Source of the DNA: Cytophagales bacterium
Lineage (GTDB): Bacteria > Bacteroidota > Bacteroidia > Cytophagales > Cyclobacteriaceae
DNA: 9,459 nt
Reading direction: 5' to 3'
Assembly: GCA_029262955.1 (NCBI GenBank)
Contig: JAJCYL010000735.1
Span: 1-9,459 of the forward strand
Every line of letters starts with the position of its first letter. Positions within the stretch are counted from its first letter, which is position 1. The translations under genes and the position numbers were made by a program. Positions 1 through 5,932 of the stretch are shown piece after piece. A model generated the notes under the pieces. The model was not told the origin of the DNA and searched no databases. It worked only from the letters and a program-made list of their open reading frames with translations.

Positions 1-410
1 ATACCACTTAAACTTTCGGCGTCATCAGGATCATTTCTTATTGTCTCAAAATTGTCTTGCCCCCAGTTATACTTGCTTAAACCATCTCTTGTCCCGACCC
101 ATAAATCTCCTCTGAGGTCTTCATAAATATCAAAAACATAACTGTTACCCAAACTTGTTGAGTCACTCCTAAAGCGTTCATAAACTTTAAATTCAACGCC
201 ATCAAATCGATTTAATCCGGACCAGGTACCCACCCAAATAAATCCATACTTATCCTGCTTTATGGCCGACACTGTATTCTGCGAAAGCCCTTCGCTAAAG
301 TGTTCAAATTTGATATCCTTCTCTAAAAATCCACCCTGCCCAAAAGTCACCAGCGATAGCAGGTAAAGAACAGAAATAGAGAGACTTTTCTTGTACTTTA
401 TAAATGCCAC
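1..410 (-). CDS. Two-component regulator propeller (Reg_prop) protein, N-terminal part only
   Basis: Reading the minus strand from 410 gives 136 codons with no stop up to the window edge, so the gene is cut and its C-terminus is unseen. The first ~25 residues look like a signal peptide: a basic start (FIKYKK), a hydrophobic run (SLSISVLYLLSLVTF), then GQG. The segment FEHFSEGLSQNTVSAIKQD follows, and then two propeller repeats, GFIWVGTWSGLNRFDG and GDLWVGTRDGLSKYN. This is the classic opening of the periplasmic sensor of Bacteroidota hybrid two-component systems and of related Reg_prop/Y_Y_Y proteins with LuxR-type or kinase ends; which end this one has cannot be told. The frame contains no ATG. 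It is open from 467, and the GTG at 410-408 is chosen because it directly precedes the signal peptide; TTG at 443 or 434 are alternatives. It is divergent from the oxidoreductase genes and could regulate them (inference). Confidence 0.85.
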   Translation of the reverse strand, partial: MAFIKYKKSLSISVLYLLSLVTFGQGGFLEKDIKFEHFSEGLSQNTVSAIKQDKYGFIWVGTWSGLNRFDGVEFKVYERFRSDSTSLGNSYVFDIYEDLRGDLWVGTRDGLSKYNWGQDNFETIRNDPDDAESLSG

Positions 411-538
411 ATTTTTGCTTTTAGCACTAATCAAGTTTAACAAAATCCCGGCAATTTTTTGGGTGAATTATTAAAGTCTGATACATACACCATAGTATTT
501 TGAGCAATTCGACCGGAATGGAGGTAAAACTCTCTATT

Positions 539-562
539 AACTTGTAAAATAACTTGTAAAAA
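539..562. repeat. Two-copy 12-bp tandem repeat in the divergent intergenic region
   Basis: AACTTGTAAAAT at 539-550 is followed at once by AACTTGTAAAAA at 551-562, 11 of 12 bases identical. It lies 61 bp before the oxidoreductase start and about 130 bp before the propeller start, so it could be a tandem regulator site or part of a promoter (each copy holds a TTG). It could equally be a replication-slippage duplication. I found no convincing TAnnTTTG partner; TAAATCTG at 587-594 is a one-mismatch candidate at the wrong spacing. Confidence 0.5.
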
Positions 563-622
563 GATTTCTCGGATTGAGTATTCGTCTAAATCTGGTAAAT
601 TAAATCCATAATCCTTGCCATT

Positions 623-1165
623 ATGCAAATAATAGAATCACCAAAAATTTATGACGCCATAATTGTTGGATCTGGAGCCGGGGGAGGTATGGCTACAAAA
701 ATCCTCGCAGAAGCTGGTTTGGATATCGCTGTAGTGGAAGCAGGTCCAAACTTCGATCCTCAGGATCCAAAACAAATGACCCAACTTAAATGGCCCTGGG
801 AATCGCCAAGAAGAGGGGCTAATAATCACCGGGCTTTTGGTGATTTCGATAGTGCATATGGTGGCTGGGAAATTGATGGAGAGCCATACACCAAAACTGA
901 AGGCACGGAGTTTGATTGGTTTAGATCGCATATGCTTGGGGGCAGAACCAATCATTGGGGAAGGATATCGCTCAGATTCGGACCTAAGGACTTTAAAAGA
1001 AAGAATACAGACGGACTAGGTGATAATTGGCCAATCAGTTACGAAGATGTCAAACCATATTACGACAAAGTTGACAAACTAATTGGTGTTTTTGGAAGCA
1101 AGGAAAATATGGCCAATGAACCTGATGGATTCTTCTTACCTGCTCCAAAACCCAGGTTACATTAG
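623..1165 (+). CDS. GMC oxidoreductase, N-terminal 180-residue fragment ending at TAG
   Basis: This is what translation yields if the TAG at 1163-1165 terminates. It holds the dinucleotide-binding Rossmann motif and the GGRTNHWG flavin-contact loop, and stops after FLPAPKPRLH. It lacks the cysteine cluster, the substrate domain and the catalytic His/Asn pair, so by itself it should have no dehydrogenase activity. The ATG at 623 is the natural start, because YDAIIVGSG begins at residue 10 as usual for these enzymes. It is listed as an alternative annotation of the 623-2341 gene. Confidence 0.6.
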   Translation: MQIIESPKIYDAIIVGSGAGGGMATKILAEAGLDIAVVEAGPNFDPQDPKQMTQLKWPWESPRRGANNHRAFGDFDSAYGGWEIDGEPYTKTEGTEFDWFRSHMLGGRTNHWGRISLRFGPKDFKRKNTDGLGDNWPISYEDVKPYYDKVDKLIGVFGSKENMANEPDGFFLPAPKPRLH

Positions 1166-1194
1166 CTTTTTTACATCAAAGGTGCCAAAAAAGC
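1165..1194 (+). other. Stem-loop starting on the last base of the internal TAG
   Basis: GCTTTTTT at 1165-1172 is the exact complement of AAAAAAGC at 1187-1194. Inside the 14-nt loop, CATC (1174-1177) can pair with GGTG (1181-1184) through one U-G wobble around an AAA triloop. The predicted RNA is an 8-bp, mostly A-U stem with an internal bulge and a 4-bp upper stem. Its placement directly 3' of the stop resembles recoding or readthrough stimulators. However, the stem is weak, and the bases also encode LFYIKGAKKA, so chance is a fair explanation. Confidence 0.4.
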
Positions 1195-1381
1195 CAATGT
1201 TAAGGTCATACCTTCCCGGCTTTCAATTCTTACGAAGAGAATAAACGACGATAGAGGGGTATGCTTCTATTGTAGTCAGTGCAGCAGAGCTTGTTCAATT
1301 CATGCAGATTTTTCTGCCGGCACCTGCCTCATTTCTCCTGCCCGAAAAGCTGGTCACAAAGTAGATCTTTTCTTAAATGCC

Positions 1382-2341
1382 ATGGTGAAGGAGGTTACTA
1401 CTAATAGTGAAGGGCTTGCAACGGGTATTTCTTATATCAATAAAGTGGACCGAAAAGAATATGCGCTAAAGGCTAAGACGGTTGTTCTTGCCGCATCTGC
1501 CTGTAGCTCTGCCAGGATTTTGCTCAATTCAAAAAGTAGTCAACATCCAAATGGCTTAGGGAATGGCAGCGACATGATAGGAAGATATCTACATGACTCC
1601 ACCGGAAGTAGTAGGACTTTTTTCATTCCAGACCTAATGAATCGAAAAACATACAATGAAGATGGCGTTGGTGGTATGCATATTTATAGTCCCTGGTGGT
1701 TGGATAACAAAAAGCTCGATTTTCCTAGAGGTTATCACATCGAAGTTTGGGGCGGCTTAAACATGCCTTCTTATGGTTTTGGATTCGGCGCCTCTGATCT
1801 TAACAAATACATTGGCGGAACTGTGGGAGGATATGGAGACAAATTGAGGGAGGACGTTAAGAAGTTTTACGGGTCCGTAATGGGAGTTTCAGGTCGGGGA
1901 GAATGCATTGCTCGAAAAGACAACTATTGTGAAATAGACCCGACCACCGTAGATGAATGGGGAATTCCGGTTTTACGTTTTAATTATACATGGAGTGATC
2001 ATGAACGAAAACAGGCCAGGCATATGCACAACACCTTTGAAGAAATCATGTATAATGTTGGAGGTGTTGCACTCGGAGAAAAACCCGGAGCTGAAAAAGA
2101 TTATGGACTGCTAAATCCTGGAAGGATAATCCATGAAGTGGGCACTACTCGCATGGGTAATGATCCAAGGACTTCTGTAGTAAATCAATATCAACAAATG
2201 CATGAAGTGAAAAATGTATTTGTGGTTGATGGAGGGCCTTTCGTTTCACAAGCTGATAAGAATCCAACCTGGACAATTCTAGCTTTATCCTGGAGAACCT
2301 CCGAACACATTATTAATCAAGTAAAACAACAAAACATTTAA
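1382..2341 (+). CDS. GMC oxidoreductase, C-terminal 319-residue fragment
   Basis: This is the downstream part of the broken oxidoreductase, counted from the first ATG after the amber codon. No GTG, TTG or ATG occurs in frame between 1166 and 1381, so any internal restart would begin here and omit the four-cysteine motif encoded at 1262-1294. The segment carries the NEDGVGGMHIYSPWWLDNKK and DFPRGYHIEVWGG stretches of the substrate domain, then IIHEVGTTRMGND and NPTWTILALSWRTSEHI. A restart product would lack the FAD Rossmann core, so this is better read as the tail of one gene than as an independent protein. Confidence 0.5.
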   Translation: MVKEVTTNSEGLATGISYINKVDRKEYALKAKTVVLAASACSSARILLNSKSSQHPNGLGNGSDMIGRYLHDSTGSSRTFFIPDLMNRKTYNEDGVGGMHIYSPWWLDNKKLDFPRGYHIEVWGGLNMPSYGFGFGASDLNKYIGGTVGGYGDKLREDVKKFYGSVMGVSGRGECIARKDNYCEIDPTTVDEWGIPVLRFNYTWSDHERKQARHMHNTFEEIMYNVGGVALGEKPGAEKDYGLLNPGRIIHEVGTTRMGNDPRTSVVNQYQQMHEVKNVFVVDGGPFVSQADKNPTWTILALSWRTSEHIINQVKQQNI

Positions 2342-2352
2342 ATTGAATTCTT

Positions 2353-3060
2353 ATGGATAGACGAGATTCAATGAAATCACTGCTTGTAGGATCTCTTGCC
2401 GGAGGTTTGGTTTTAAAAGGCTGCGCCCCCGCAACAACGGAAAGCGATCAACAAGCACCTCCTATAGCTGAAAAATACTATGGGAGAACAACTGACGAGA
2501 TTGTTCGTGATAATAAGCTACTTGAAGAGCATTTCTTCACAATCCATGAATTGGAAACGATTGCCACACTTTGTGATCTAATATTGCCAGCGACCAATAG
2601 TGCTGGCTCGGCAGTTGAGGCAGGAGTCCCGGAGTTTATCGAATTTATGGCAAAAGATATGCCTGATCATCAATTACCACTCCGAGGCGGAATCATGTGG
2701 CTTGATAGTCAATCGAATAAAAAGTTCAAGCGCCTTTTCAAACTTTGCTCCCCCGAGCAGCATAAAGAACTTCTGGACGAAATTGCGTATCCCAAAATAG
2801 ATGCGAAGACGCCTCAGCCCGGTGTTCAATTTTTTACACTTATTCGTGATTTGACTCTCACCGGATACTACACCAGCAAAATGGGCATTGAGGATCTTGC
2901 TTTTAAAGGTAATCAGCCTAATGTTTGGGATGGAGTTCCGGAAAATGTACTCAAAGATCACAATGTTTCTTATGATCCAGACTGGTTAGCCAAATGTCTT
3001 GATACATCCAAGAGAAACGATACAGCGAAATGGGATGATGATGGTAACCTGATAACCTAA
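2353..3060 (+). CDS. Gluconate 2-dehydrogenase subunit 3 family lipoprotein
   Basis: This 235-residue protein is the small partner of GMC-type dehydrogenases. The N-terminus MDRRDSMKSLLVGSLAGG is a Tat-type signal: twin arginines R3-R4 with RRDSMK, then a Gly/Leu-rich hydrophobic run. It ends in VLKGC, where C24 fits a lipobox, so the mature protein is probably exported folded and lipid-anchored. After a linker, HFFTIHELETIATLCDLILP (about 61-80) is the characteristic subunit-3 opening, followed by AGVPEFIEFMAKD and, near 175, FFTLIRDLTLTGYYTSKMG. In the known family the subunit aids maturation and Tat hitchhiking of the flavoprotein; here the flavoprotein upstream has no signal of its own. 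The frame is intact even though that partner carries a nonsense codon. The start ATG lies 11 bp after the partner's stop, so the two are one operon. Confidence 0.88.
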   Translation: MDRRDSMKSLLVGSLAGGLVLKGCAPATTESDQQAPPIAEKYYGRTTDEIVRDNKLLEEHFFTIHELETIATLCDLILPATNSAGSAVEAGVPEFIEFMAKDMPDHQLPLRGGIMWLDSQSNKKFKRLFKLCSPEQHKELLDEIAYPKIDAKTPQPGVQFFTLIRDLTLTGYYTSKMGIEDLAFKGNQPNVWDGVPENVLKDHNVSYDPDWLAKCLDTSKRNDTAKWDDDGNLIT

Positions 3061-3137
3061 CAGGGTAAAACAAATCACGATAGAGGCCCTGAAACACACA
3101 ATCACCTTAAACGCAATGACGCAGTCTATTAGACATG

Positions 3138-3172
3138 CTCCCTGCCTTGCCTGCCGGCTTCAAAAGGGGGAG
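3138..3172. repeat. Inverted repeat containing the short GCCTGCC element
   Basis: CTCCC (3138-3142) and GGGAG (3168-3172) can pair around a loop that contains TTGCCTGCC followed directly by GGCTTCA (3147-3162). The same two blocks recur at 3428-3457, separated there by 14 extra bases. This suggests a dispersed repeat family with a deleted and a fuller version. The 5-bp stem alone is weak evidence; the shared blocks are the stronger point. Confidence 0.45.
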
Positions 3173-3201
3173 TGGAACGCTTGAATTAAAACGTATCGAC
3201 T

Positions 3202-3217
3202 CCTCCCTTGAGGGAGG
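3202..3217. repeat. Hairpin of CCTCCCT / AGGGAGG, possible terminator
   Basis: CCTCCCT (3202-3208) and AGGGAGG (3211-3217) form a perfect 7-bp stem around TG. A further AGGAGGG copy at 3221-3227 could compete for the left arm, and TGTTTT follows at 3229-3234. The motif resembles CT-rich/GA-rich intergenic hairpins that I associate with Bacteroidota genomes (from memory, not searched). It lies about 140 bp past the subunit-3 stop and could end that transcript, but the U-run is short and distant. Confidence 0.5.
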
Positions 3218-3283
3218 TGCAGGAGGGTGTTTTAAGGTATACTCTCCTCTGTATCTGAACTAATTACTCCAATCCTTCCTCTC

Positions 3284-3305
3284 AGGGTCTCCTGCAACGG
3301 ACCCT
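3284..3305. repeat. AGGGTC / GACCCT inverted repeat
   Basis: AGGGTC (3284-3289) pairs with GACCCT (3300-3305) across a 10-base loop (TCCTGCAACG). It is one of the successive hairpins of this interval and has no T-run typical of an intrinsic terminator on either side. It is probably part of an interspersed repeat. Confidence 0.45.
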
Positions 3306-3325
3306 CAATAAAGTGCATTTCGCAT

Positions 3326-3389
3326 AGGAAGCCTTAGCGGACTGTAATATGGCACAAGCGGACGCTTGCGCCAGGAAGCCTTAGCGGAC
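3326..3389. repeat. REP/BIME-like element: 17-bp direct repeats flanking a palindrome
   Basis: AGGAAGCCTTAGCGGAC occurs exactly twice, at 3326-3342 and 3373-3389. Between them, 3350-3373 is a near-perfect palindrome: TGGC-A-CAAGCG pairs with CGCTTG-C-GCCA around GA, giving eleven positions with a single A/C mismatch. AGCGGAC occurs three times in 60 bp, since the palindrome's left arm repeats the end of the direct repeat. The design (hairpin plus flanking repeats between convergent genes) matches REP/BIME elements mobilised by RAYT-type Y1 transposases. No transposase gene is in the window, so any mobilisation would be in trans. Confidence 0.65.
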
Positions 3390-3427
3390 AACGACCCTTA
3401 CTGAGCTGCAATTTCTTAATCCTTGGT

Positions 3428-3457
3428 TTGCCTGCCTACCGGGCAAGGCAGGCTTCA
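3428..3457. repeat. GCCTGCCT / AGGCAGGC hairpin element
   Basis: GCCTGCCT (3430-3437) and AGGCAGGC (3446-3453) form a perfect 8-bp GC-rich stem with an ACCGGGCA loop. The element equals the 3147-3162 sequence (TTGCCTGCC + GGCTTCA) with 14 bases inserted between the two blocks (3437-3450). The two therefore look like long and short members of one repeat family. It lies 74 bp beyond the DUF349 stop and may help terminate that transcript, although no U-run follows the stem. Confidence 0.55.
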
Positions 3458-3526
3458 CTTCGTTCGATTTCTATACGTACAACGCAAGCATCGAAAAAGG
3501 AATTTAAATTCTGGTTGAGTGGCTAA

Positions 3527-5791
3527 TTAAACTGCCTGCATCATTCGCAACTGCTTTTTCAGTTGCTTCAGCTCTTCATTTGCGGCATCAATTTTTATGT
3601 CGAACTCCTTTTTTAGCTTATCAGCGGTCTTTGATGCCCTGAAAAATTCCAAATTGTTTTTCCAGGTAGAAATATCATTCTCGATGCTTGTGATTTTTTT
3701 ACGAAGATTTTGTCCCTGCCTCTCGATTTGCTTCTCAGCTCCGGGACGCCCCTTCATTTTACGGATTTCTATCTCCATGGACAATTGTTCCTTATTGCTC
3801 AATTGAGATTCATTCAGTTTGTCTTGAAGTGAGCTTAATACTTCATCATATCGCTGATTCATACCCTTGAGTGCACTTCTTGGCACGAATCCTATTTTTG
3901 AAAACTGTGTCTGAATGGTTGCCACAATATCCAAGTCGATTTTATCCGAGTTACTTATTTCTTCGAGTTGATCACATAGCTCCTTTTTCCTCAAGAGGTT
4001 TCCTTCAAACTCTTTTTCACTCTCCTTAACTGAAGCTCTCTTTCTATCAAAAAATTCGTCACACGTTGCTTTGAACCTTTTGTAAACATCATTCCTCATT
4101 TTTTCAGGGACGGGGCCAATTTCCCGCCATTCCTGCTGAAGTTTCTTTAATAATTCAGCAGTTTTCAAGAAGTCGTCATTCCCCTTGAGCTCCTCTGCCC
4201 TAATGACAAGAGTCTCTTTTAGTTTTAAATTATCCTCCTTTTGACCTTCAAGAGATTTAAAGAATTTTGTCTTATTGGCAAAAAACATTTTTAGTGCCGA
4301 CCAAAATCGGCGATTGATCGATTTCGATTTGTCTCTAGGTAGTCCGCCGATTTTTTCCCACTTCTTCTGCAACTCCTGAATTTCTTTCGTCTTATCATTC
4401 CATTCAGTAATTCTGTCGCTTAAAAAAGCACTGTAGTCTTCAATCTGTTCACATAAAGCCGTCTTCTCTACTAAATTTTCTTGAAGCTGATCCTTTATCT
4501 CCTCTATGTAGTCTTTCCTTTTTGCATAGATCGTATCTGAAGCTGCTTTAAAGCGTAACCACAACTCTTCCTGGTTTTCCTGGGGCACAGGTCCGATGTG
4601 TTTAAAGTCATCGTGAAGATTATTCAACTCGATGATAGTCGATTTCAAATCTTCCTTTAGTGCTAAATCTTCAACTTTTCGACACAACTCAATCTTTAGC
4701 TCCAGATTTTTCTTACGGTCCAATTCTTTCAGCTCGAAGTAAATGCTCCGATTGTCATAGAACCGATCCATCAATGCATTATAATTTGCCCAAAGGGTCT
4801 TGTTGAACTGTCTTGGAATAGGTCCGGTGCTTCTCCACTTGTCCCTGATGGTATTAATCACCTTGATACTTGTGGTCGATTCCTCGCCATCAACGAGGTC
4901 ACGCAACTCACCAAGGATCTCATTCTTGATATTGAGATTTTCTTCTTTTTGTCGTTCTAACTGTTTGAAGTACTTCTGTCGTCGCTCACGGAGTATTTGG
5001 TAATTGGCCAGTAATTTTTGTGAAACCGGATCTAATTGGAACTTAAAGTCATCCTTTTCACCACCTTCTTCAATAAACTGGGTAAGTGCTAATTCACGTT
5101 CTGATTTTTCAATTAAATCAAAATATTTCTTTATCTCACTGAGTGCATGACCAACTTTTGCAATGTCATCTTCTCTAACAAACTCAACTAAAGCTTCTTG
5201 TAACTCTTTTTTTGAAGATTTACTGTAGTCAATGGGTTCCGGTTCTACCGTTTGAGAATCCAGATGTTCTGCCACAATGGGAGCTTCCTCTTTTGATTCT
5301 TTAGCTGGAGCACCTATTGCAATACCTTGAGCGGAAATCTCAACCGATTCAGTGGAGTCTGTTTTAGGCTCATTTTCTACAACAGGCTCATTCTCAATAC
5401 TTGGAGTATTTTCTACAAAATCTGGTTCGACATTTGCATCTTCTTGCGCATCTCCCTTGTCATTCGGTTCCTCAGGAACAGCCCCATTTATTTGGTACTC
5501 TCCAGCATCATGAGCTGAACTATCAACTTCGGTATTATTGGATGTTTGCTCTTCGGTTGAGTTATCCGATTCTGGTGTGGATTCCTCTTGTTTTTCTATG
5601 TCGGAAATTTCTTTTTGAGTTGGTTCATCTTGCACTGCATGATTATCCATTTCTTCAACAGGATCGGCAACAGCGTCCTGCTGATATCCATCGGTGAATT
5701 GTTCAGATGTCATATCGTTATCAGTTTCTGGAGATTCAACCTTATTGATCTCAGTGCTACCTAACTCTTCAGTTAGTCGTTCTTTTTCCAT
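3527..5791 (-). CDS. Large DUF349 repeat protein with an acidic N-terminal tail
   Basis: This is a 754-residue protein with no signal peptide and no membrane segment. Residues 1 to about 185 are a low-complexity, strongly acidic stretch rich in Glu, Asp, Ser, Thr, Pro and Asn, with repeats such as NEPVVENEP, and are probably disordered. A helical linker follows (190-280). Then come five degenerate DUF349 units, each with an aromatic residue, a Gly and a Pro in a W/F-x3-G-x2-P pattern: KWRSTGPIP (W319), DFKHIGPVP (F396), KWEKIGGLP (W478), EWREIGPVP (W555), QFSKIGFVP (F630). They are spaced 75-82 residues, and the sixth position of the last unit is F instead of P. Residues 690-750 are a Lys/Glu-rich coiled coil. 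The biochemical role of DUF349 proteins is not settled, and I assign none. The start ATG at 5791 is the first in the frame; a 160-bp leader separates it from yqgE. Confidence 0.88.
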   Translation of the reverse strand: MEKERLTEELGSTEINKVESPETDNDMTSEQFTDGYQQDAVADPVEEMDNHAVQDEPTQKEISDIEKQEESTPESDNSTEEQTSNNTEVDSSAHDAGEYQINGAVPEEPNDKGDAQEDANVEPDFVENTPSIENEPVVENEPKTDSTESVEISAQGIAIGAPAKESKEEAPIVAEHLDSQTVEPEPIDYSKSSKKELQEALVEFVREDDIAKVGHALSEIKKYFDLIEKSERELALTQFIEEGGEKDDFKFQLDPVSQKLLANYQILRERRQKYFKQLERQKEENLNIKNEILGELRDLVDGEESTTSIKVINTIRDKWRSTGPIPRQFNKTLWANYNALMDRFYDNRSIYFELKELDRKKNLELKIELCRKVEDLALKEDLKSTIIELNNLHDDFKHIGPVPQENQEELWLRFKAASDTIYAKRKDYIEEIKDQLQENLVEKTALCEQIEDYSAFLSDRITEWNDKTKEIQELQKKWEKIGGLPRDKSKSINRRFWSALKMFFANKTKFFKSLEGQKEDNLKLKETLVIRAEELKGNDDFLKTAELLKKLQQEWREIGPVPEKMRNDVYKRFKATCDEFFDRKRASVKESEKEFEGNLLRKKELCDQLEEISNSDKIDLDIVATIQTQFSKIGFVPRSALKGMNQRYDEVLSSLQDKLNESQLSNKEQLSMEIEIRKMKGRPGAEKQIERQGQNLRKKITSIENDISTWKNNLEFFRASKTADKLKKEFDIKIDAANEELKQLKKQLRMMQAV

Positions 5792-5836
5792 TTGGGTATT
5801 GTAAAAAATTCTCAGGGAAGAGAAAAAATGAAATAG

Positions 5837-5853
5837 GGCTTATAACACAAGCC
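5837..5853 (-). other. Small hairpin in the DUF349 leader
   Basis: GGCTT (5837-5841) and AAGCC (5849-5853) pair around a 7-base loop. It lies 45 bp upstream of the DUF349 start, inside the likely untranslated leader. TTATAAC occurs here (5840-5846) and again inside the palindrome at 5874-5880, a possible shared half-site. Confidence 0.35.
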
Positions 5854-5867
5854 ACTTCACACACCCC

Positions 5868-5888
5868 CAGTTGTTATAACTACAACTG
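5868..5888. promoter_or_regulatory. 21-bp dyad in the DUF349 leader
   Basis: CAGTTGT (5868-5874) and ACAACTG (5882-5888) are perfect 7-base arms around TATAACT. The dyad lies about 80 bp upstream of the DUF349 start and 36 bp downstream of the predicted -7 box on the minus strand. This fits either a protein operator or a stem in the 5' leader RNA. No known regulator consensus was recognised. Confidence 0.4.
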
Positions 5889-5924
5889 TCACTATATCCC
5901 TACATTAGATTGTAGAGTAATTAA

Positions 5925-5932
5925 CAAAAATA
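5925..5932 (-). promoter_or_regulatory. Candidate Bacteroidota -7 box for the DUF349 gene
   Basis: The minus strand reads TATTTTTG here, a perfect match to the TAnnTTTG -7 box of the Bacteroidota primary sigma factor. A TTG lies upstream, but with 25 bases between it and the box, slightly longer than the usual ~19-23. If used, it gives the DUF349 mRNA a leader of roughly 125-130 nt containing the two stems at 5868-5888 and 5837-5853. Confidence 0.45.

Larger units (their letters stand above)
623..2341 (+). pseudogene. GMC family oxidoreductase with an in-frame amber stop at codon 181
   Basis: The 623 frame codes for a full-length (572 codons) FAD-dependent GMC oxidoreductase apart from one TAG at 1163-1165. 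Reading continues in the same frame on both sides, so this is a nonsense codon and not a frameshift. Codons in order: Rossmann FAD motif IIVGSGAGGG (13-22) with the ribose-binding acidic residue E39; GGRTNHWG (106-113); the four-cysteine cluster CFYCSQCSRAC (C214, C217, C220, C224), which could hold an iron-sulfur centre as in bacterial GMC dehydrogenases; then RIIHEVGTTRMGND with probable catalytic H504, and NPTWTILALS with N547. The enzyme would oxidise an alcohol or sugar and pass electrons on; the substrate is unknown. It has no signal peptide, matching export by the Tat-bearing subunit encoded 11 bp downstream. Other explanations are a sequencing error or amber readthrough. No second lesion is visible, so the mutation is recent, is an error, or is tolerated. 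Confidence 0.85.
3061..3526. other. Gene-free, repeat-rich interval of 466 bp
   Basis: No plausible coding sequence was found on either strand between the ends of the convergent subunit-3 and DUF349 genes. The stretch is visibly more GC-rich in patches than its neighbours. It contains at least four inverted repeats, a 17-bp direct repeat flanking a long palindrome, and two related GCCTGCC-containing elements, described separately. A perfect 12-bp palindrome, GAATTTAAATTC, lies at 3500-3511, and TTCGAT/ATCGAA arms lie at 3463-3468 and 3490-3495. Bacterial intergenic repeats (REP or MITE-like) accumulate between convergent gene ends, which fits. Some hairpins may double as bidirectional terminators. 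Confidence 0.75.

Noticed and set aside
437..628. 63-codon minus-strand ORF in the divergent gap
   Set aside because: It resembles no family I know, contains the 12-bp tandem duplication (LQVILQVN), and overlaps the oxidoreductase start. It is most likely non-coding intergenic sequence.
638..955. 105-codon minus-strand ORF inside the oxidoreductase gene
   Set aside because: It is fully antisense to well-conserved FAD-domain codons, and its translation resembles nothing.
1100..1390. Frameshift as the cause of the split oxidoreductase
   Set aside because: 623 and 1382 are in the same frame, and the intervening sequence reads in that frame with conserved residues. Only the TAG interrupts it, so no insertion or deletion is needed.
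3326..3389. CRISPR-like repeat-spacer unit
   Set aside because: There are only two 17-bp copies, the spacer is itself a palindrome, and no cas genes are present. The architecture fits a REP/BIME element.
5401..5697. 98-codon plus-strand ORF opposite the DUF349 N-terminus
   Set aside because: It is an antisense shadow of a low-complexity acidic coding region, with no promoter or family resemblance.
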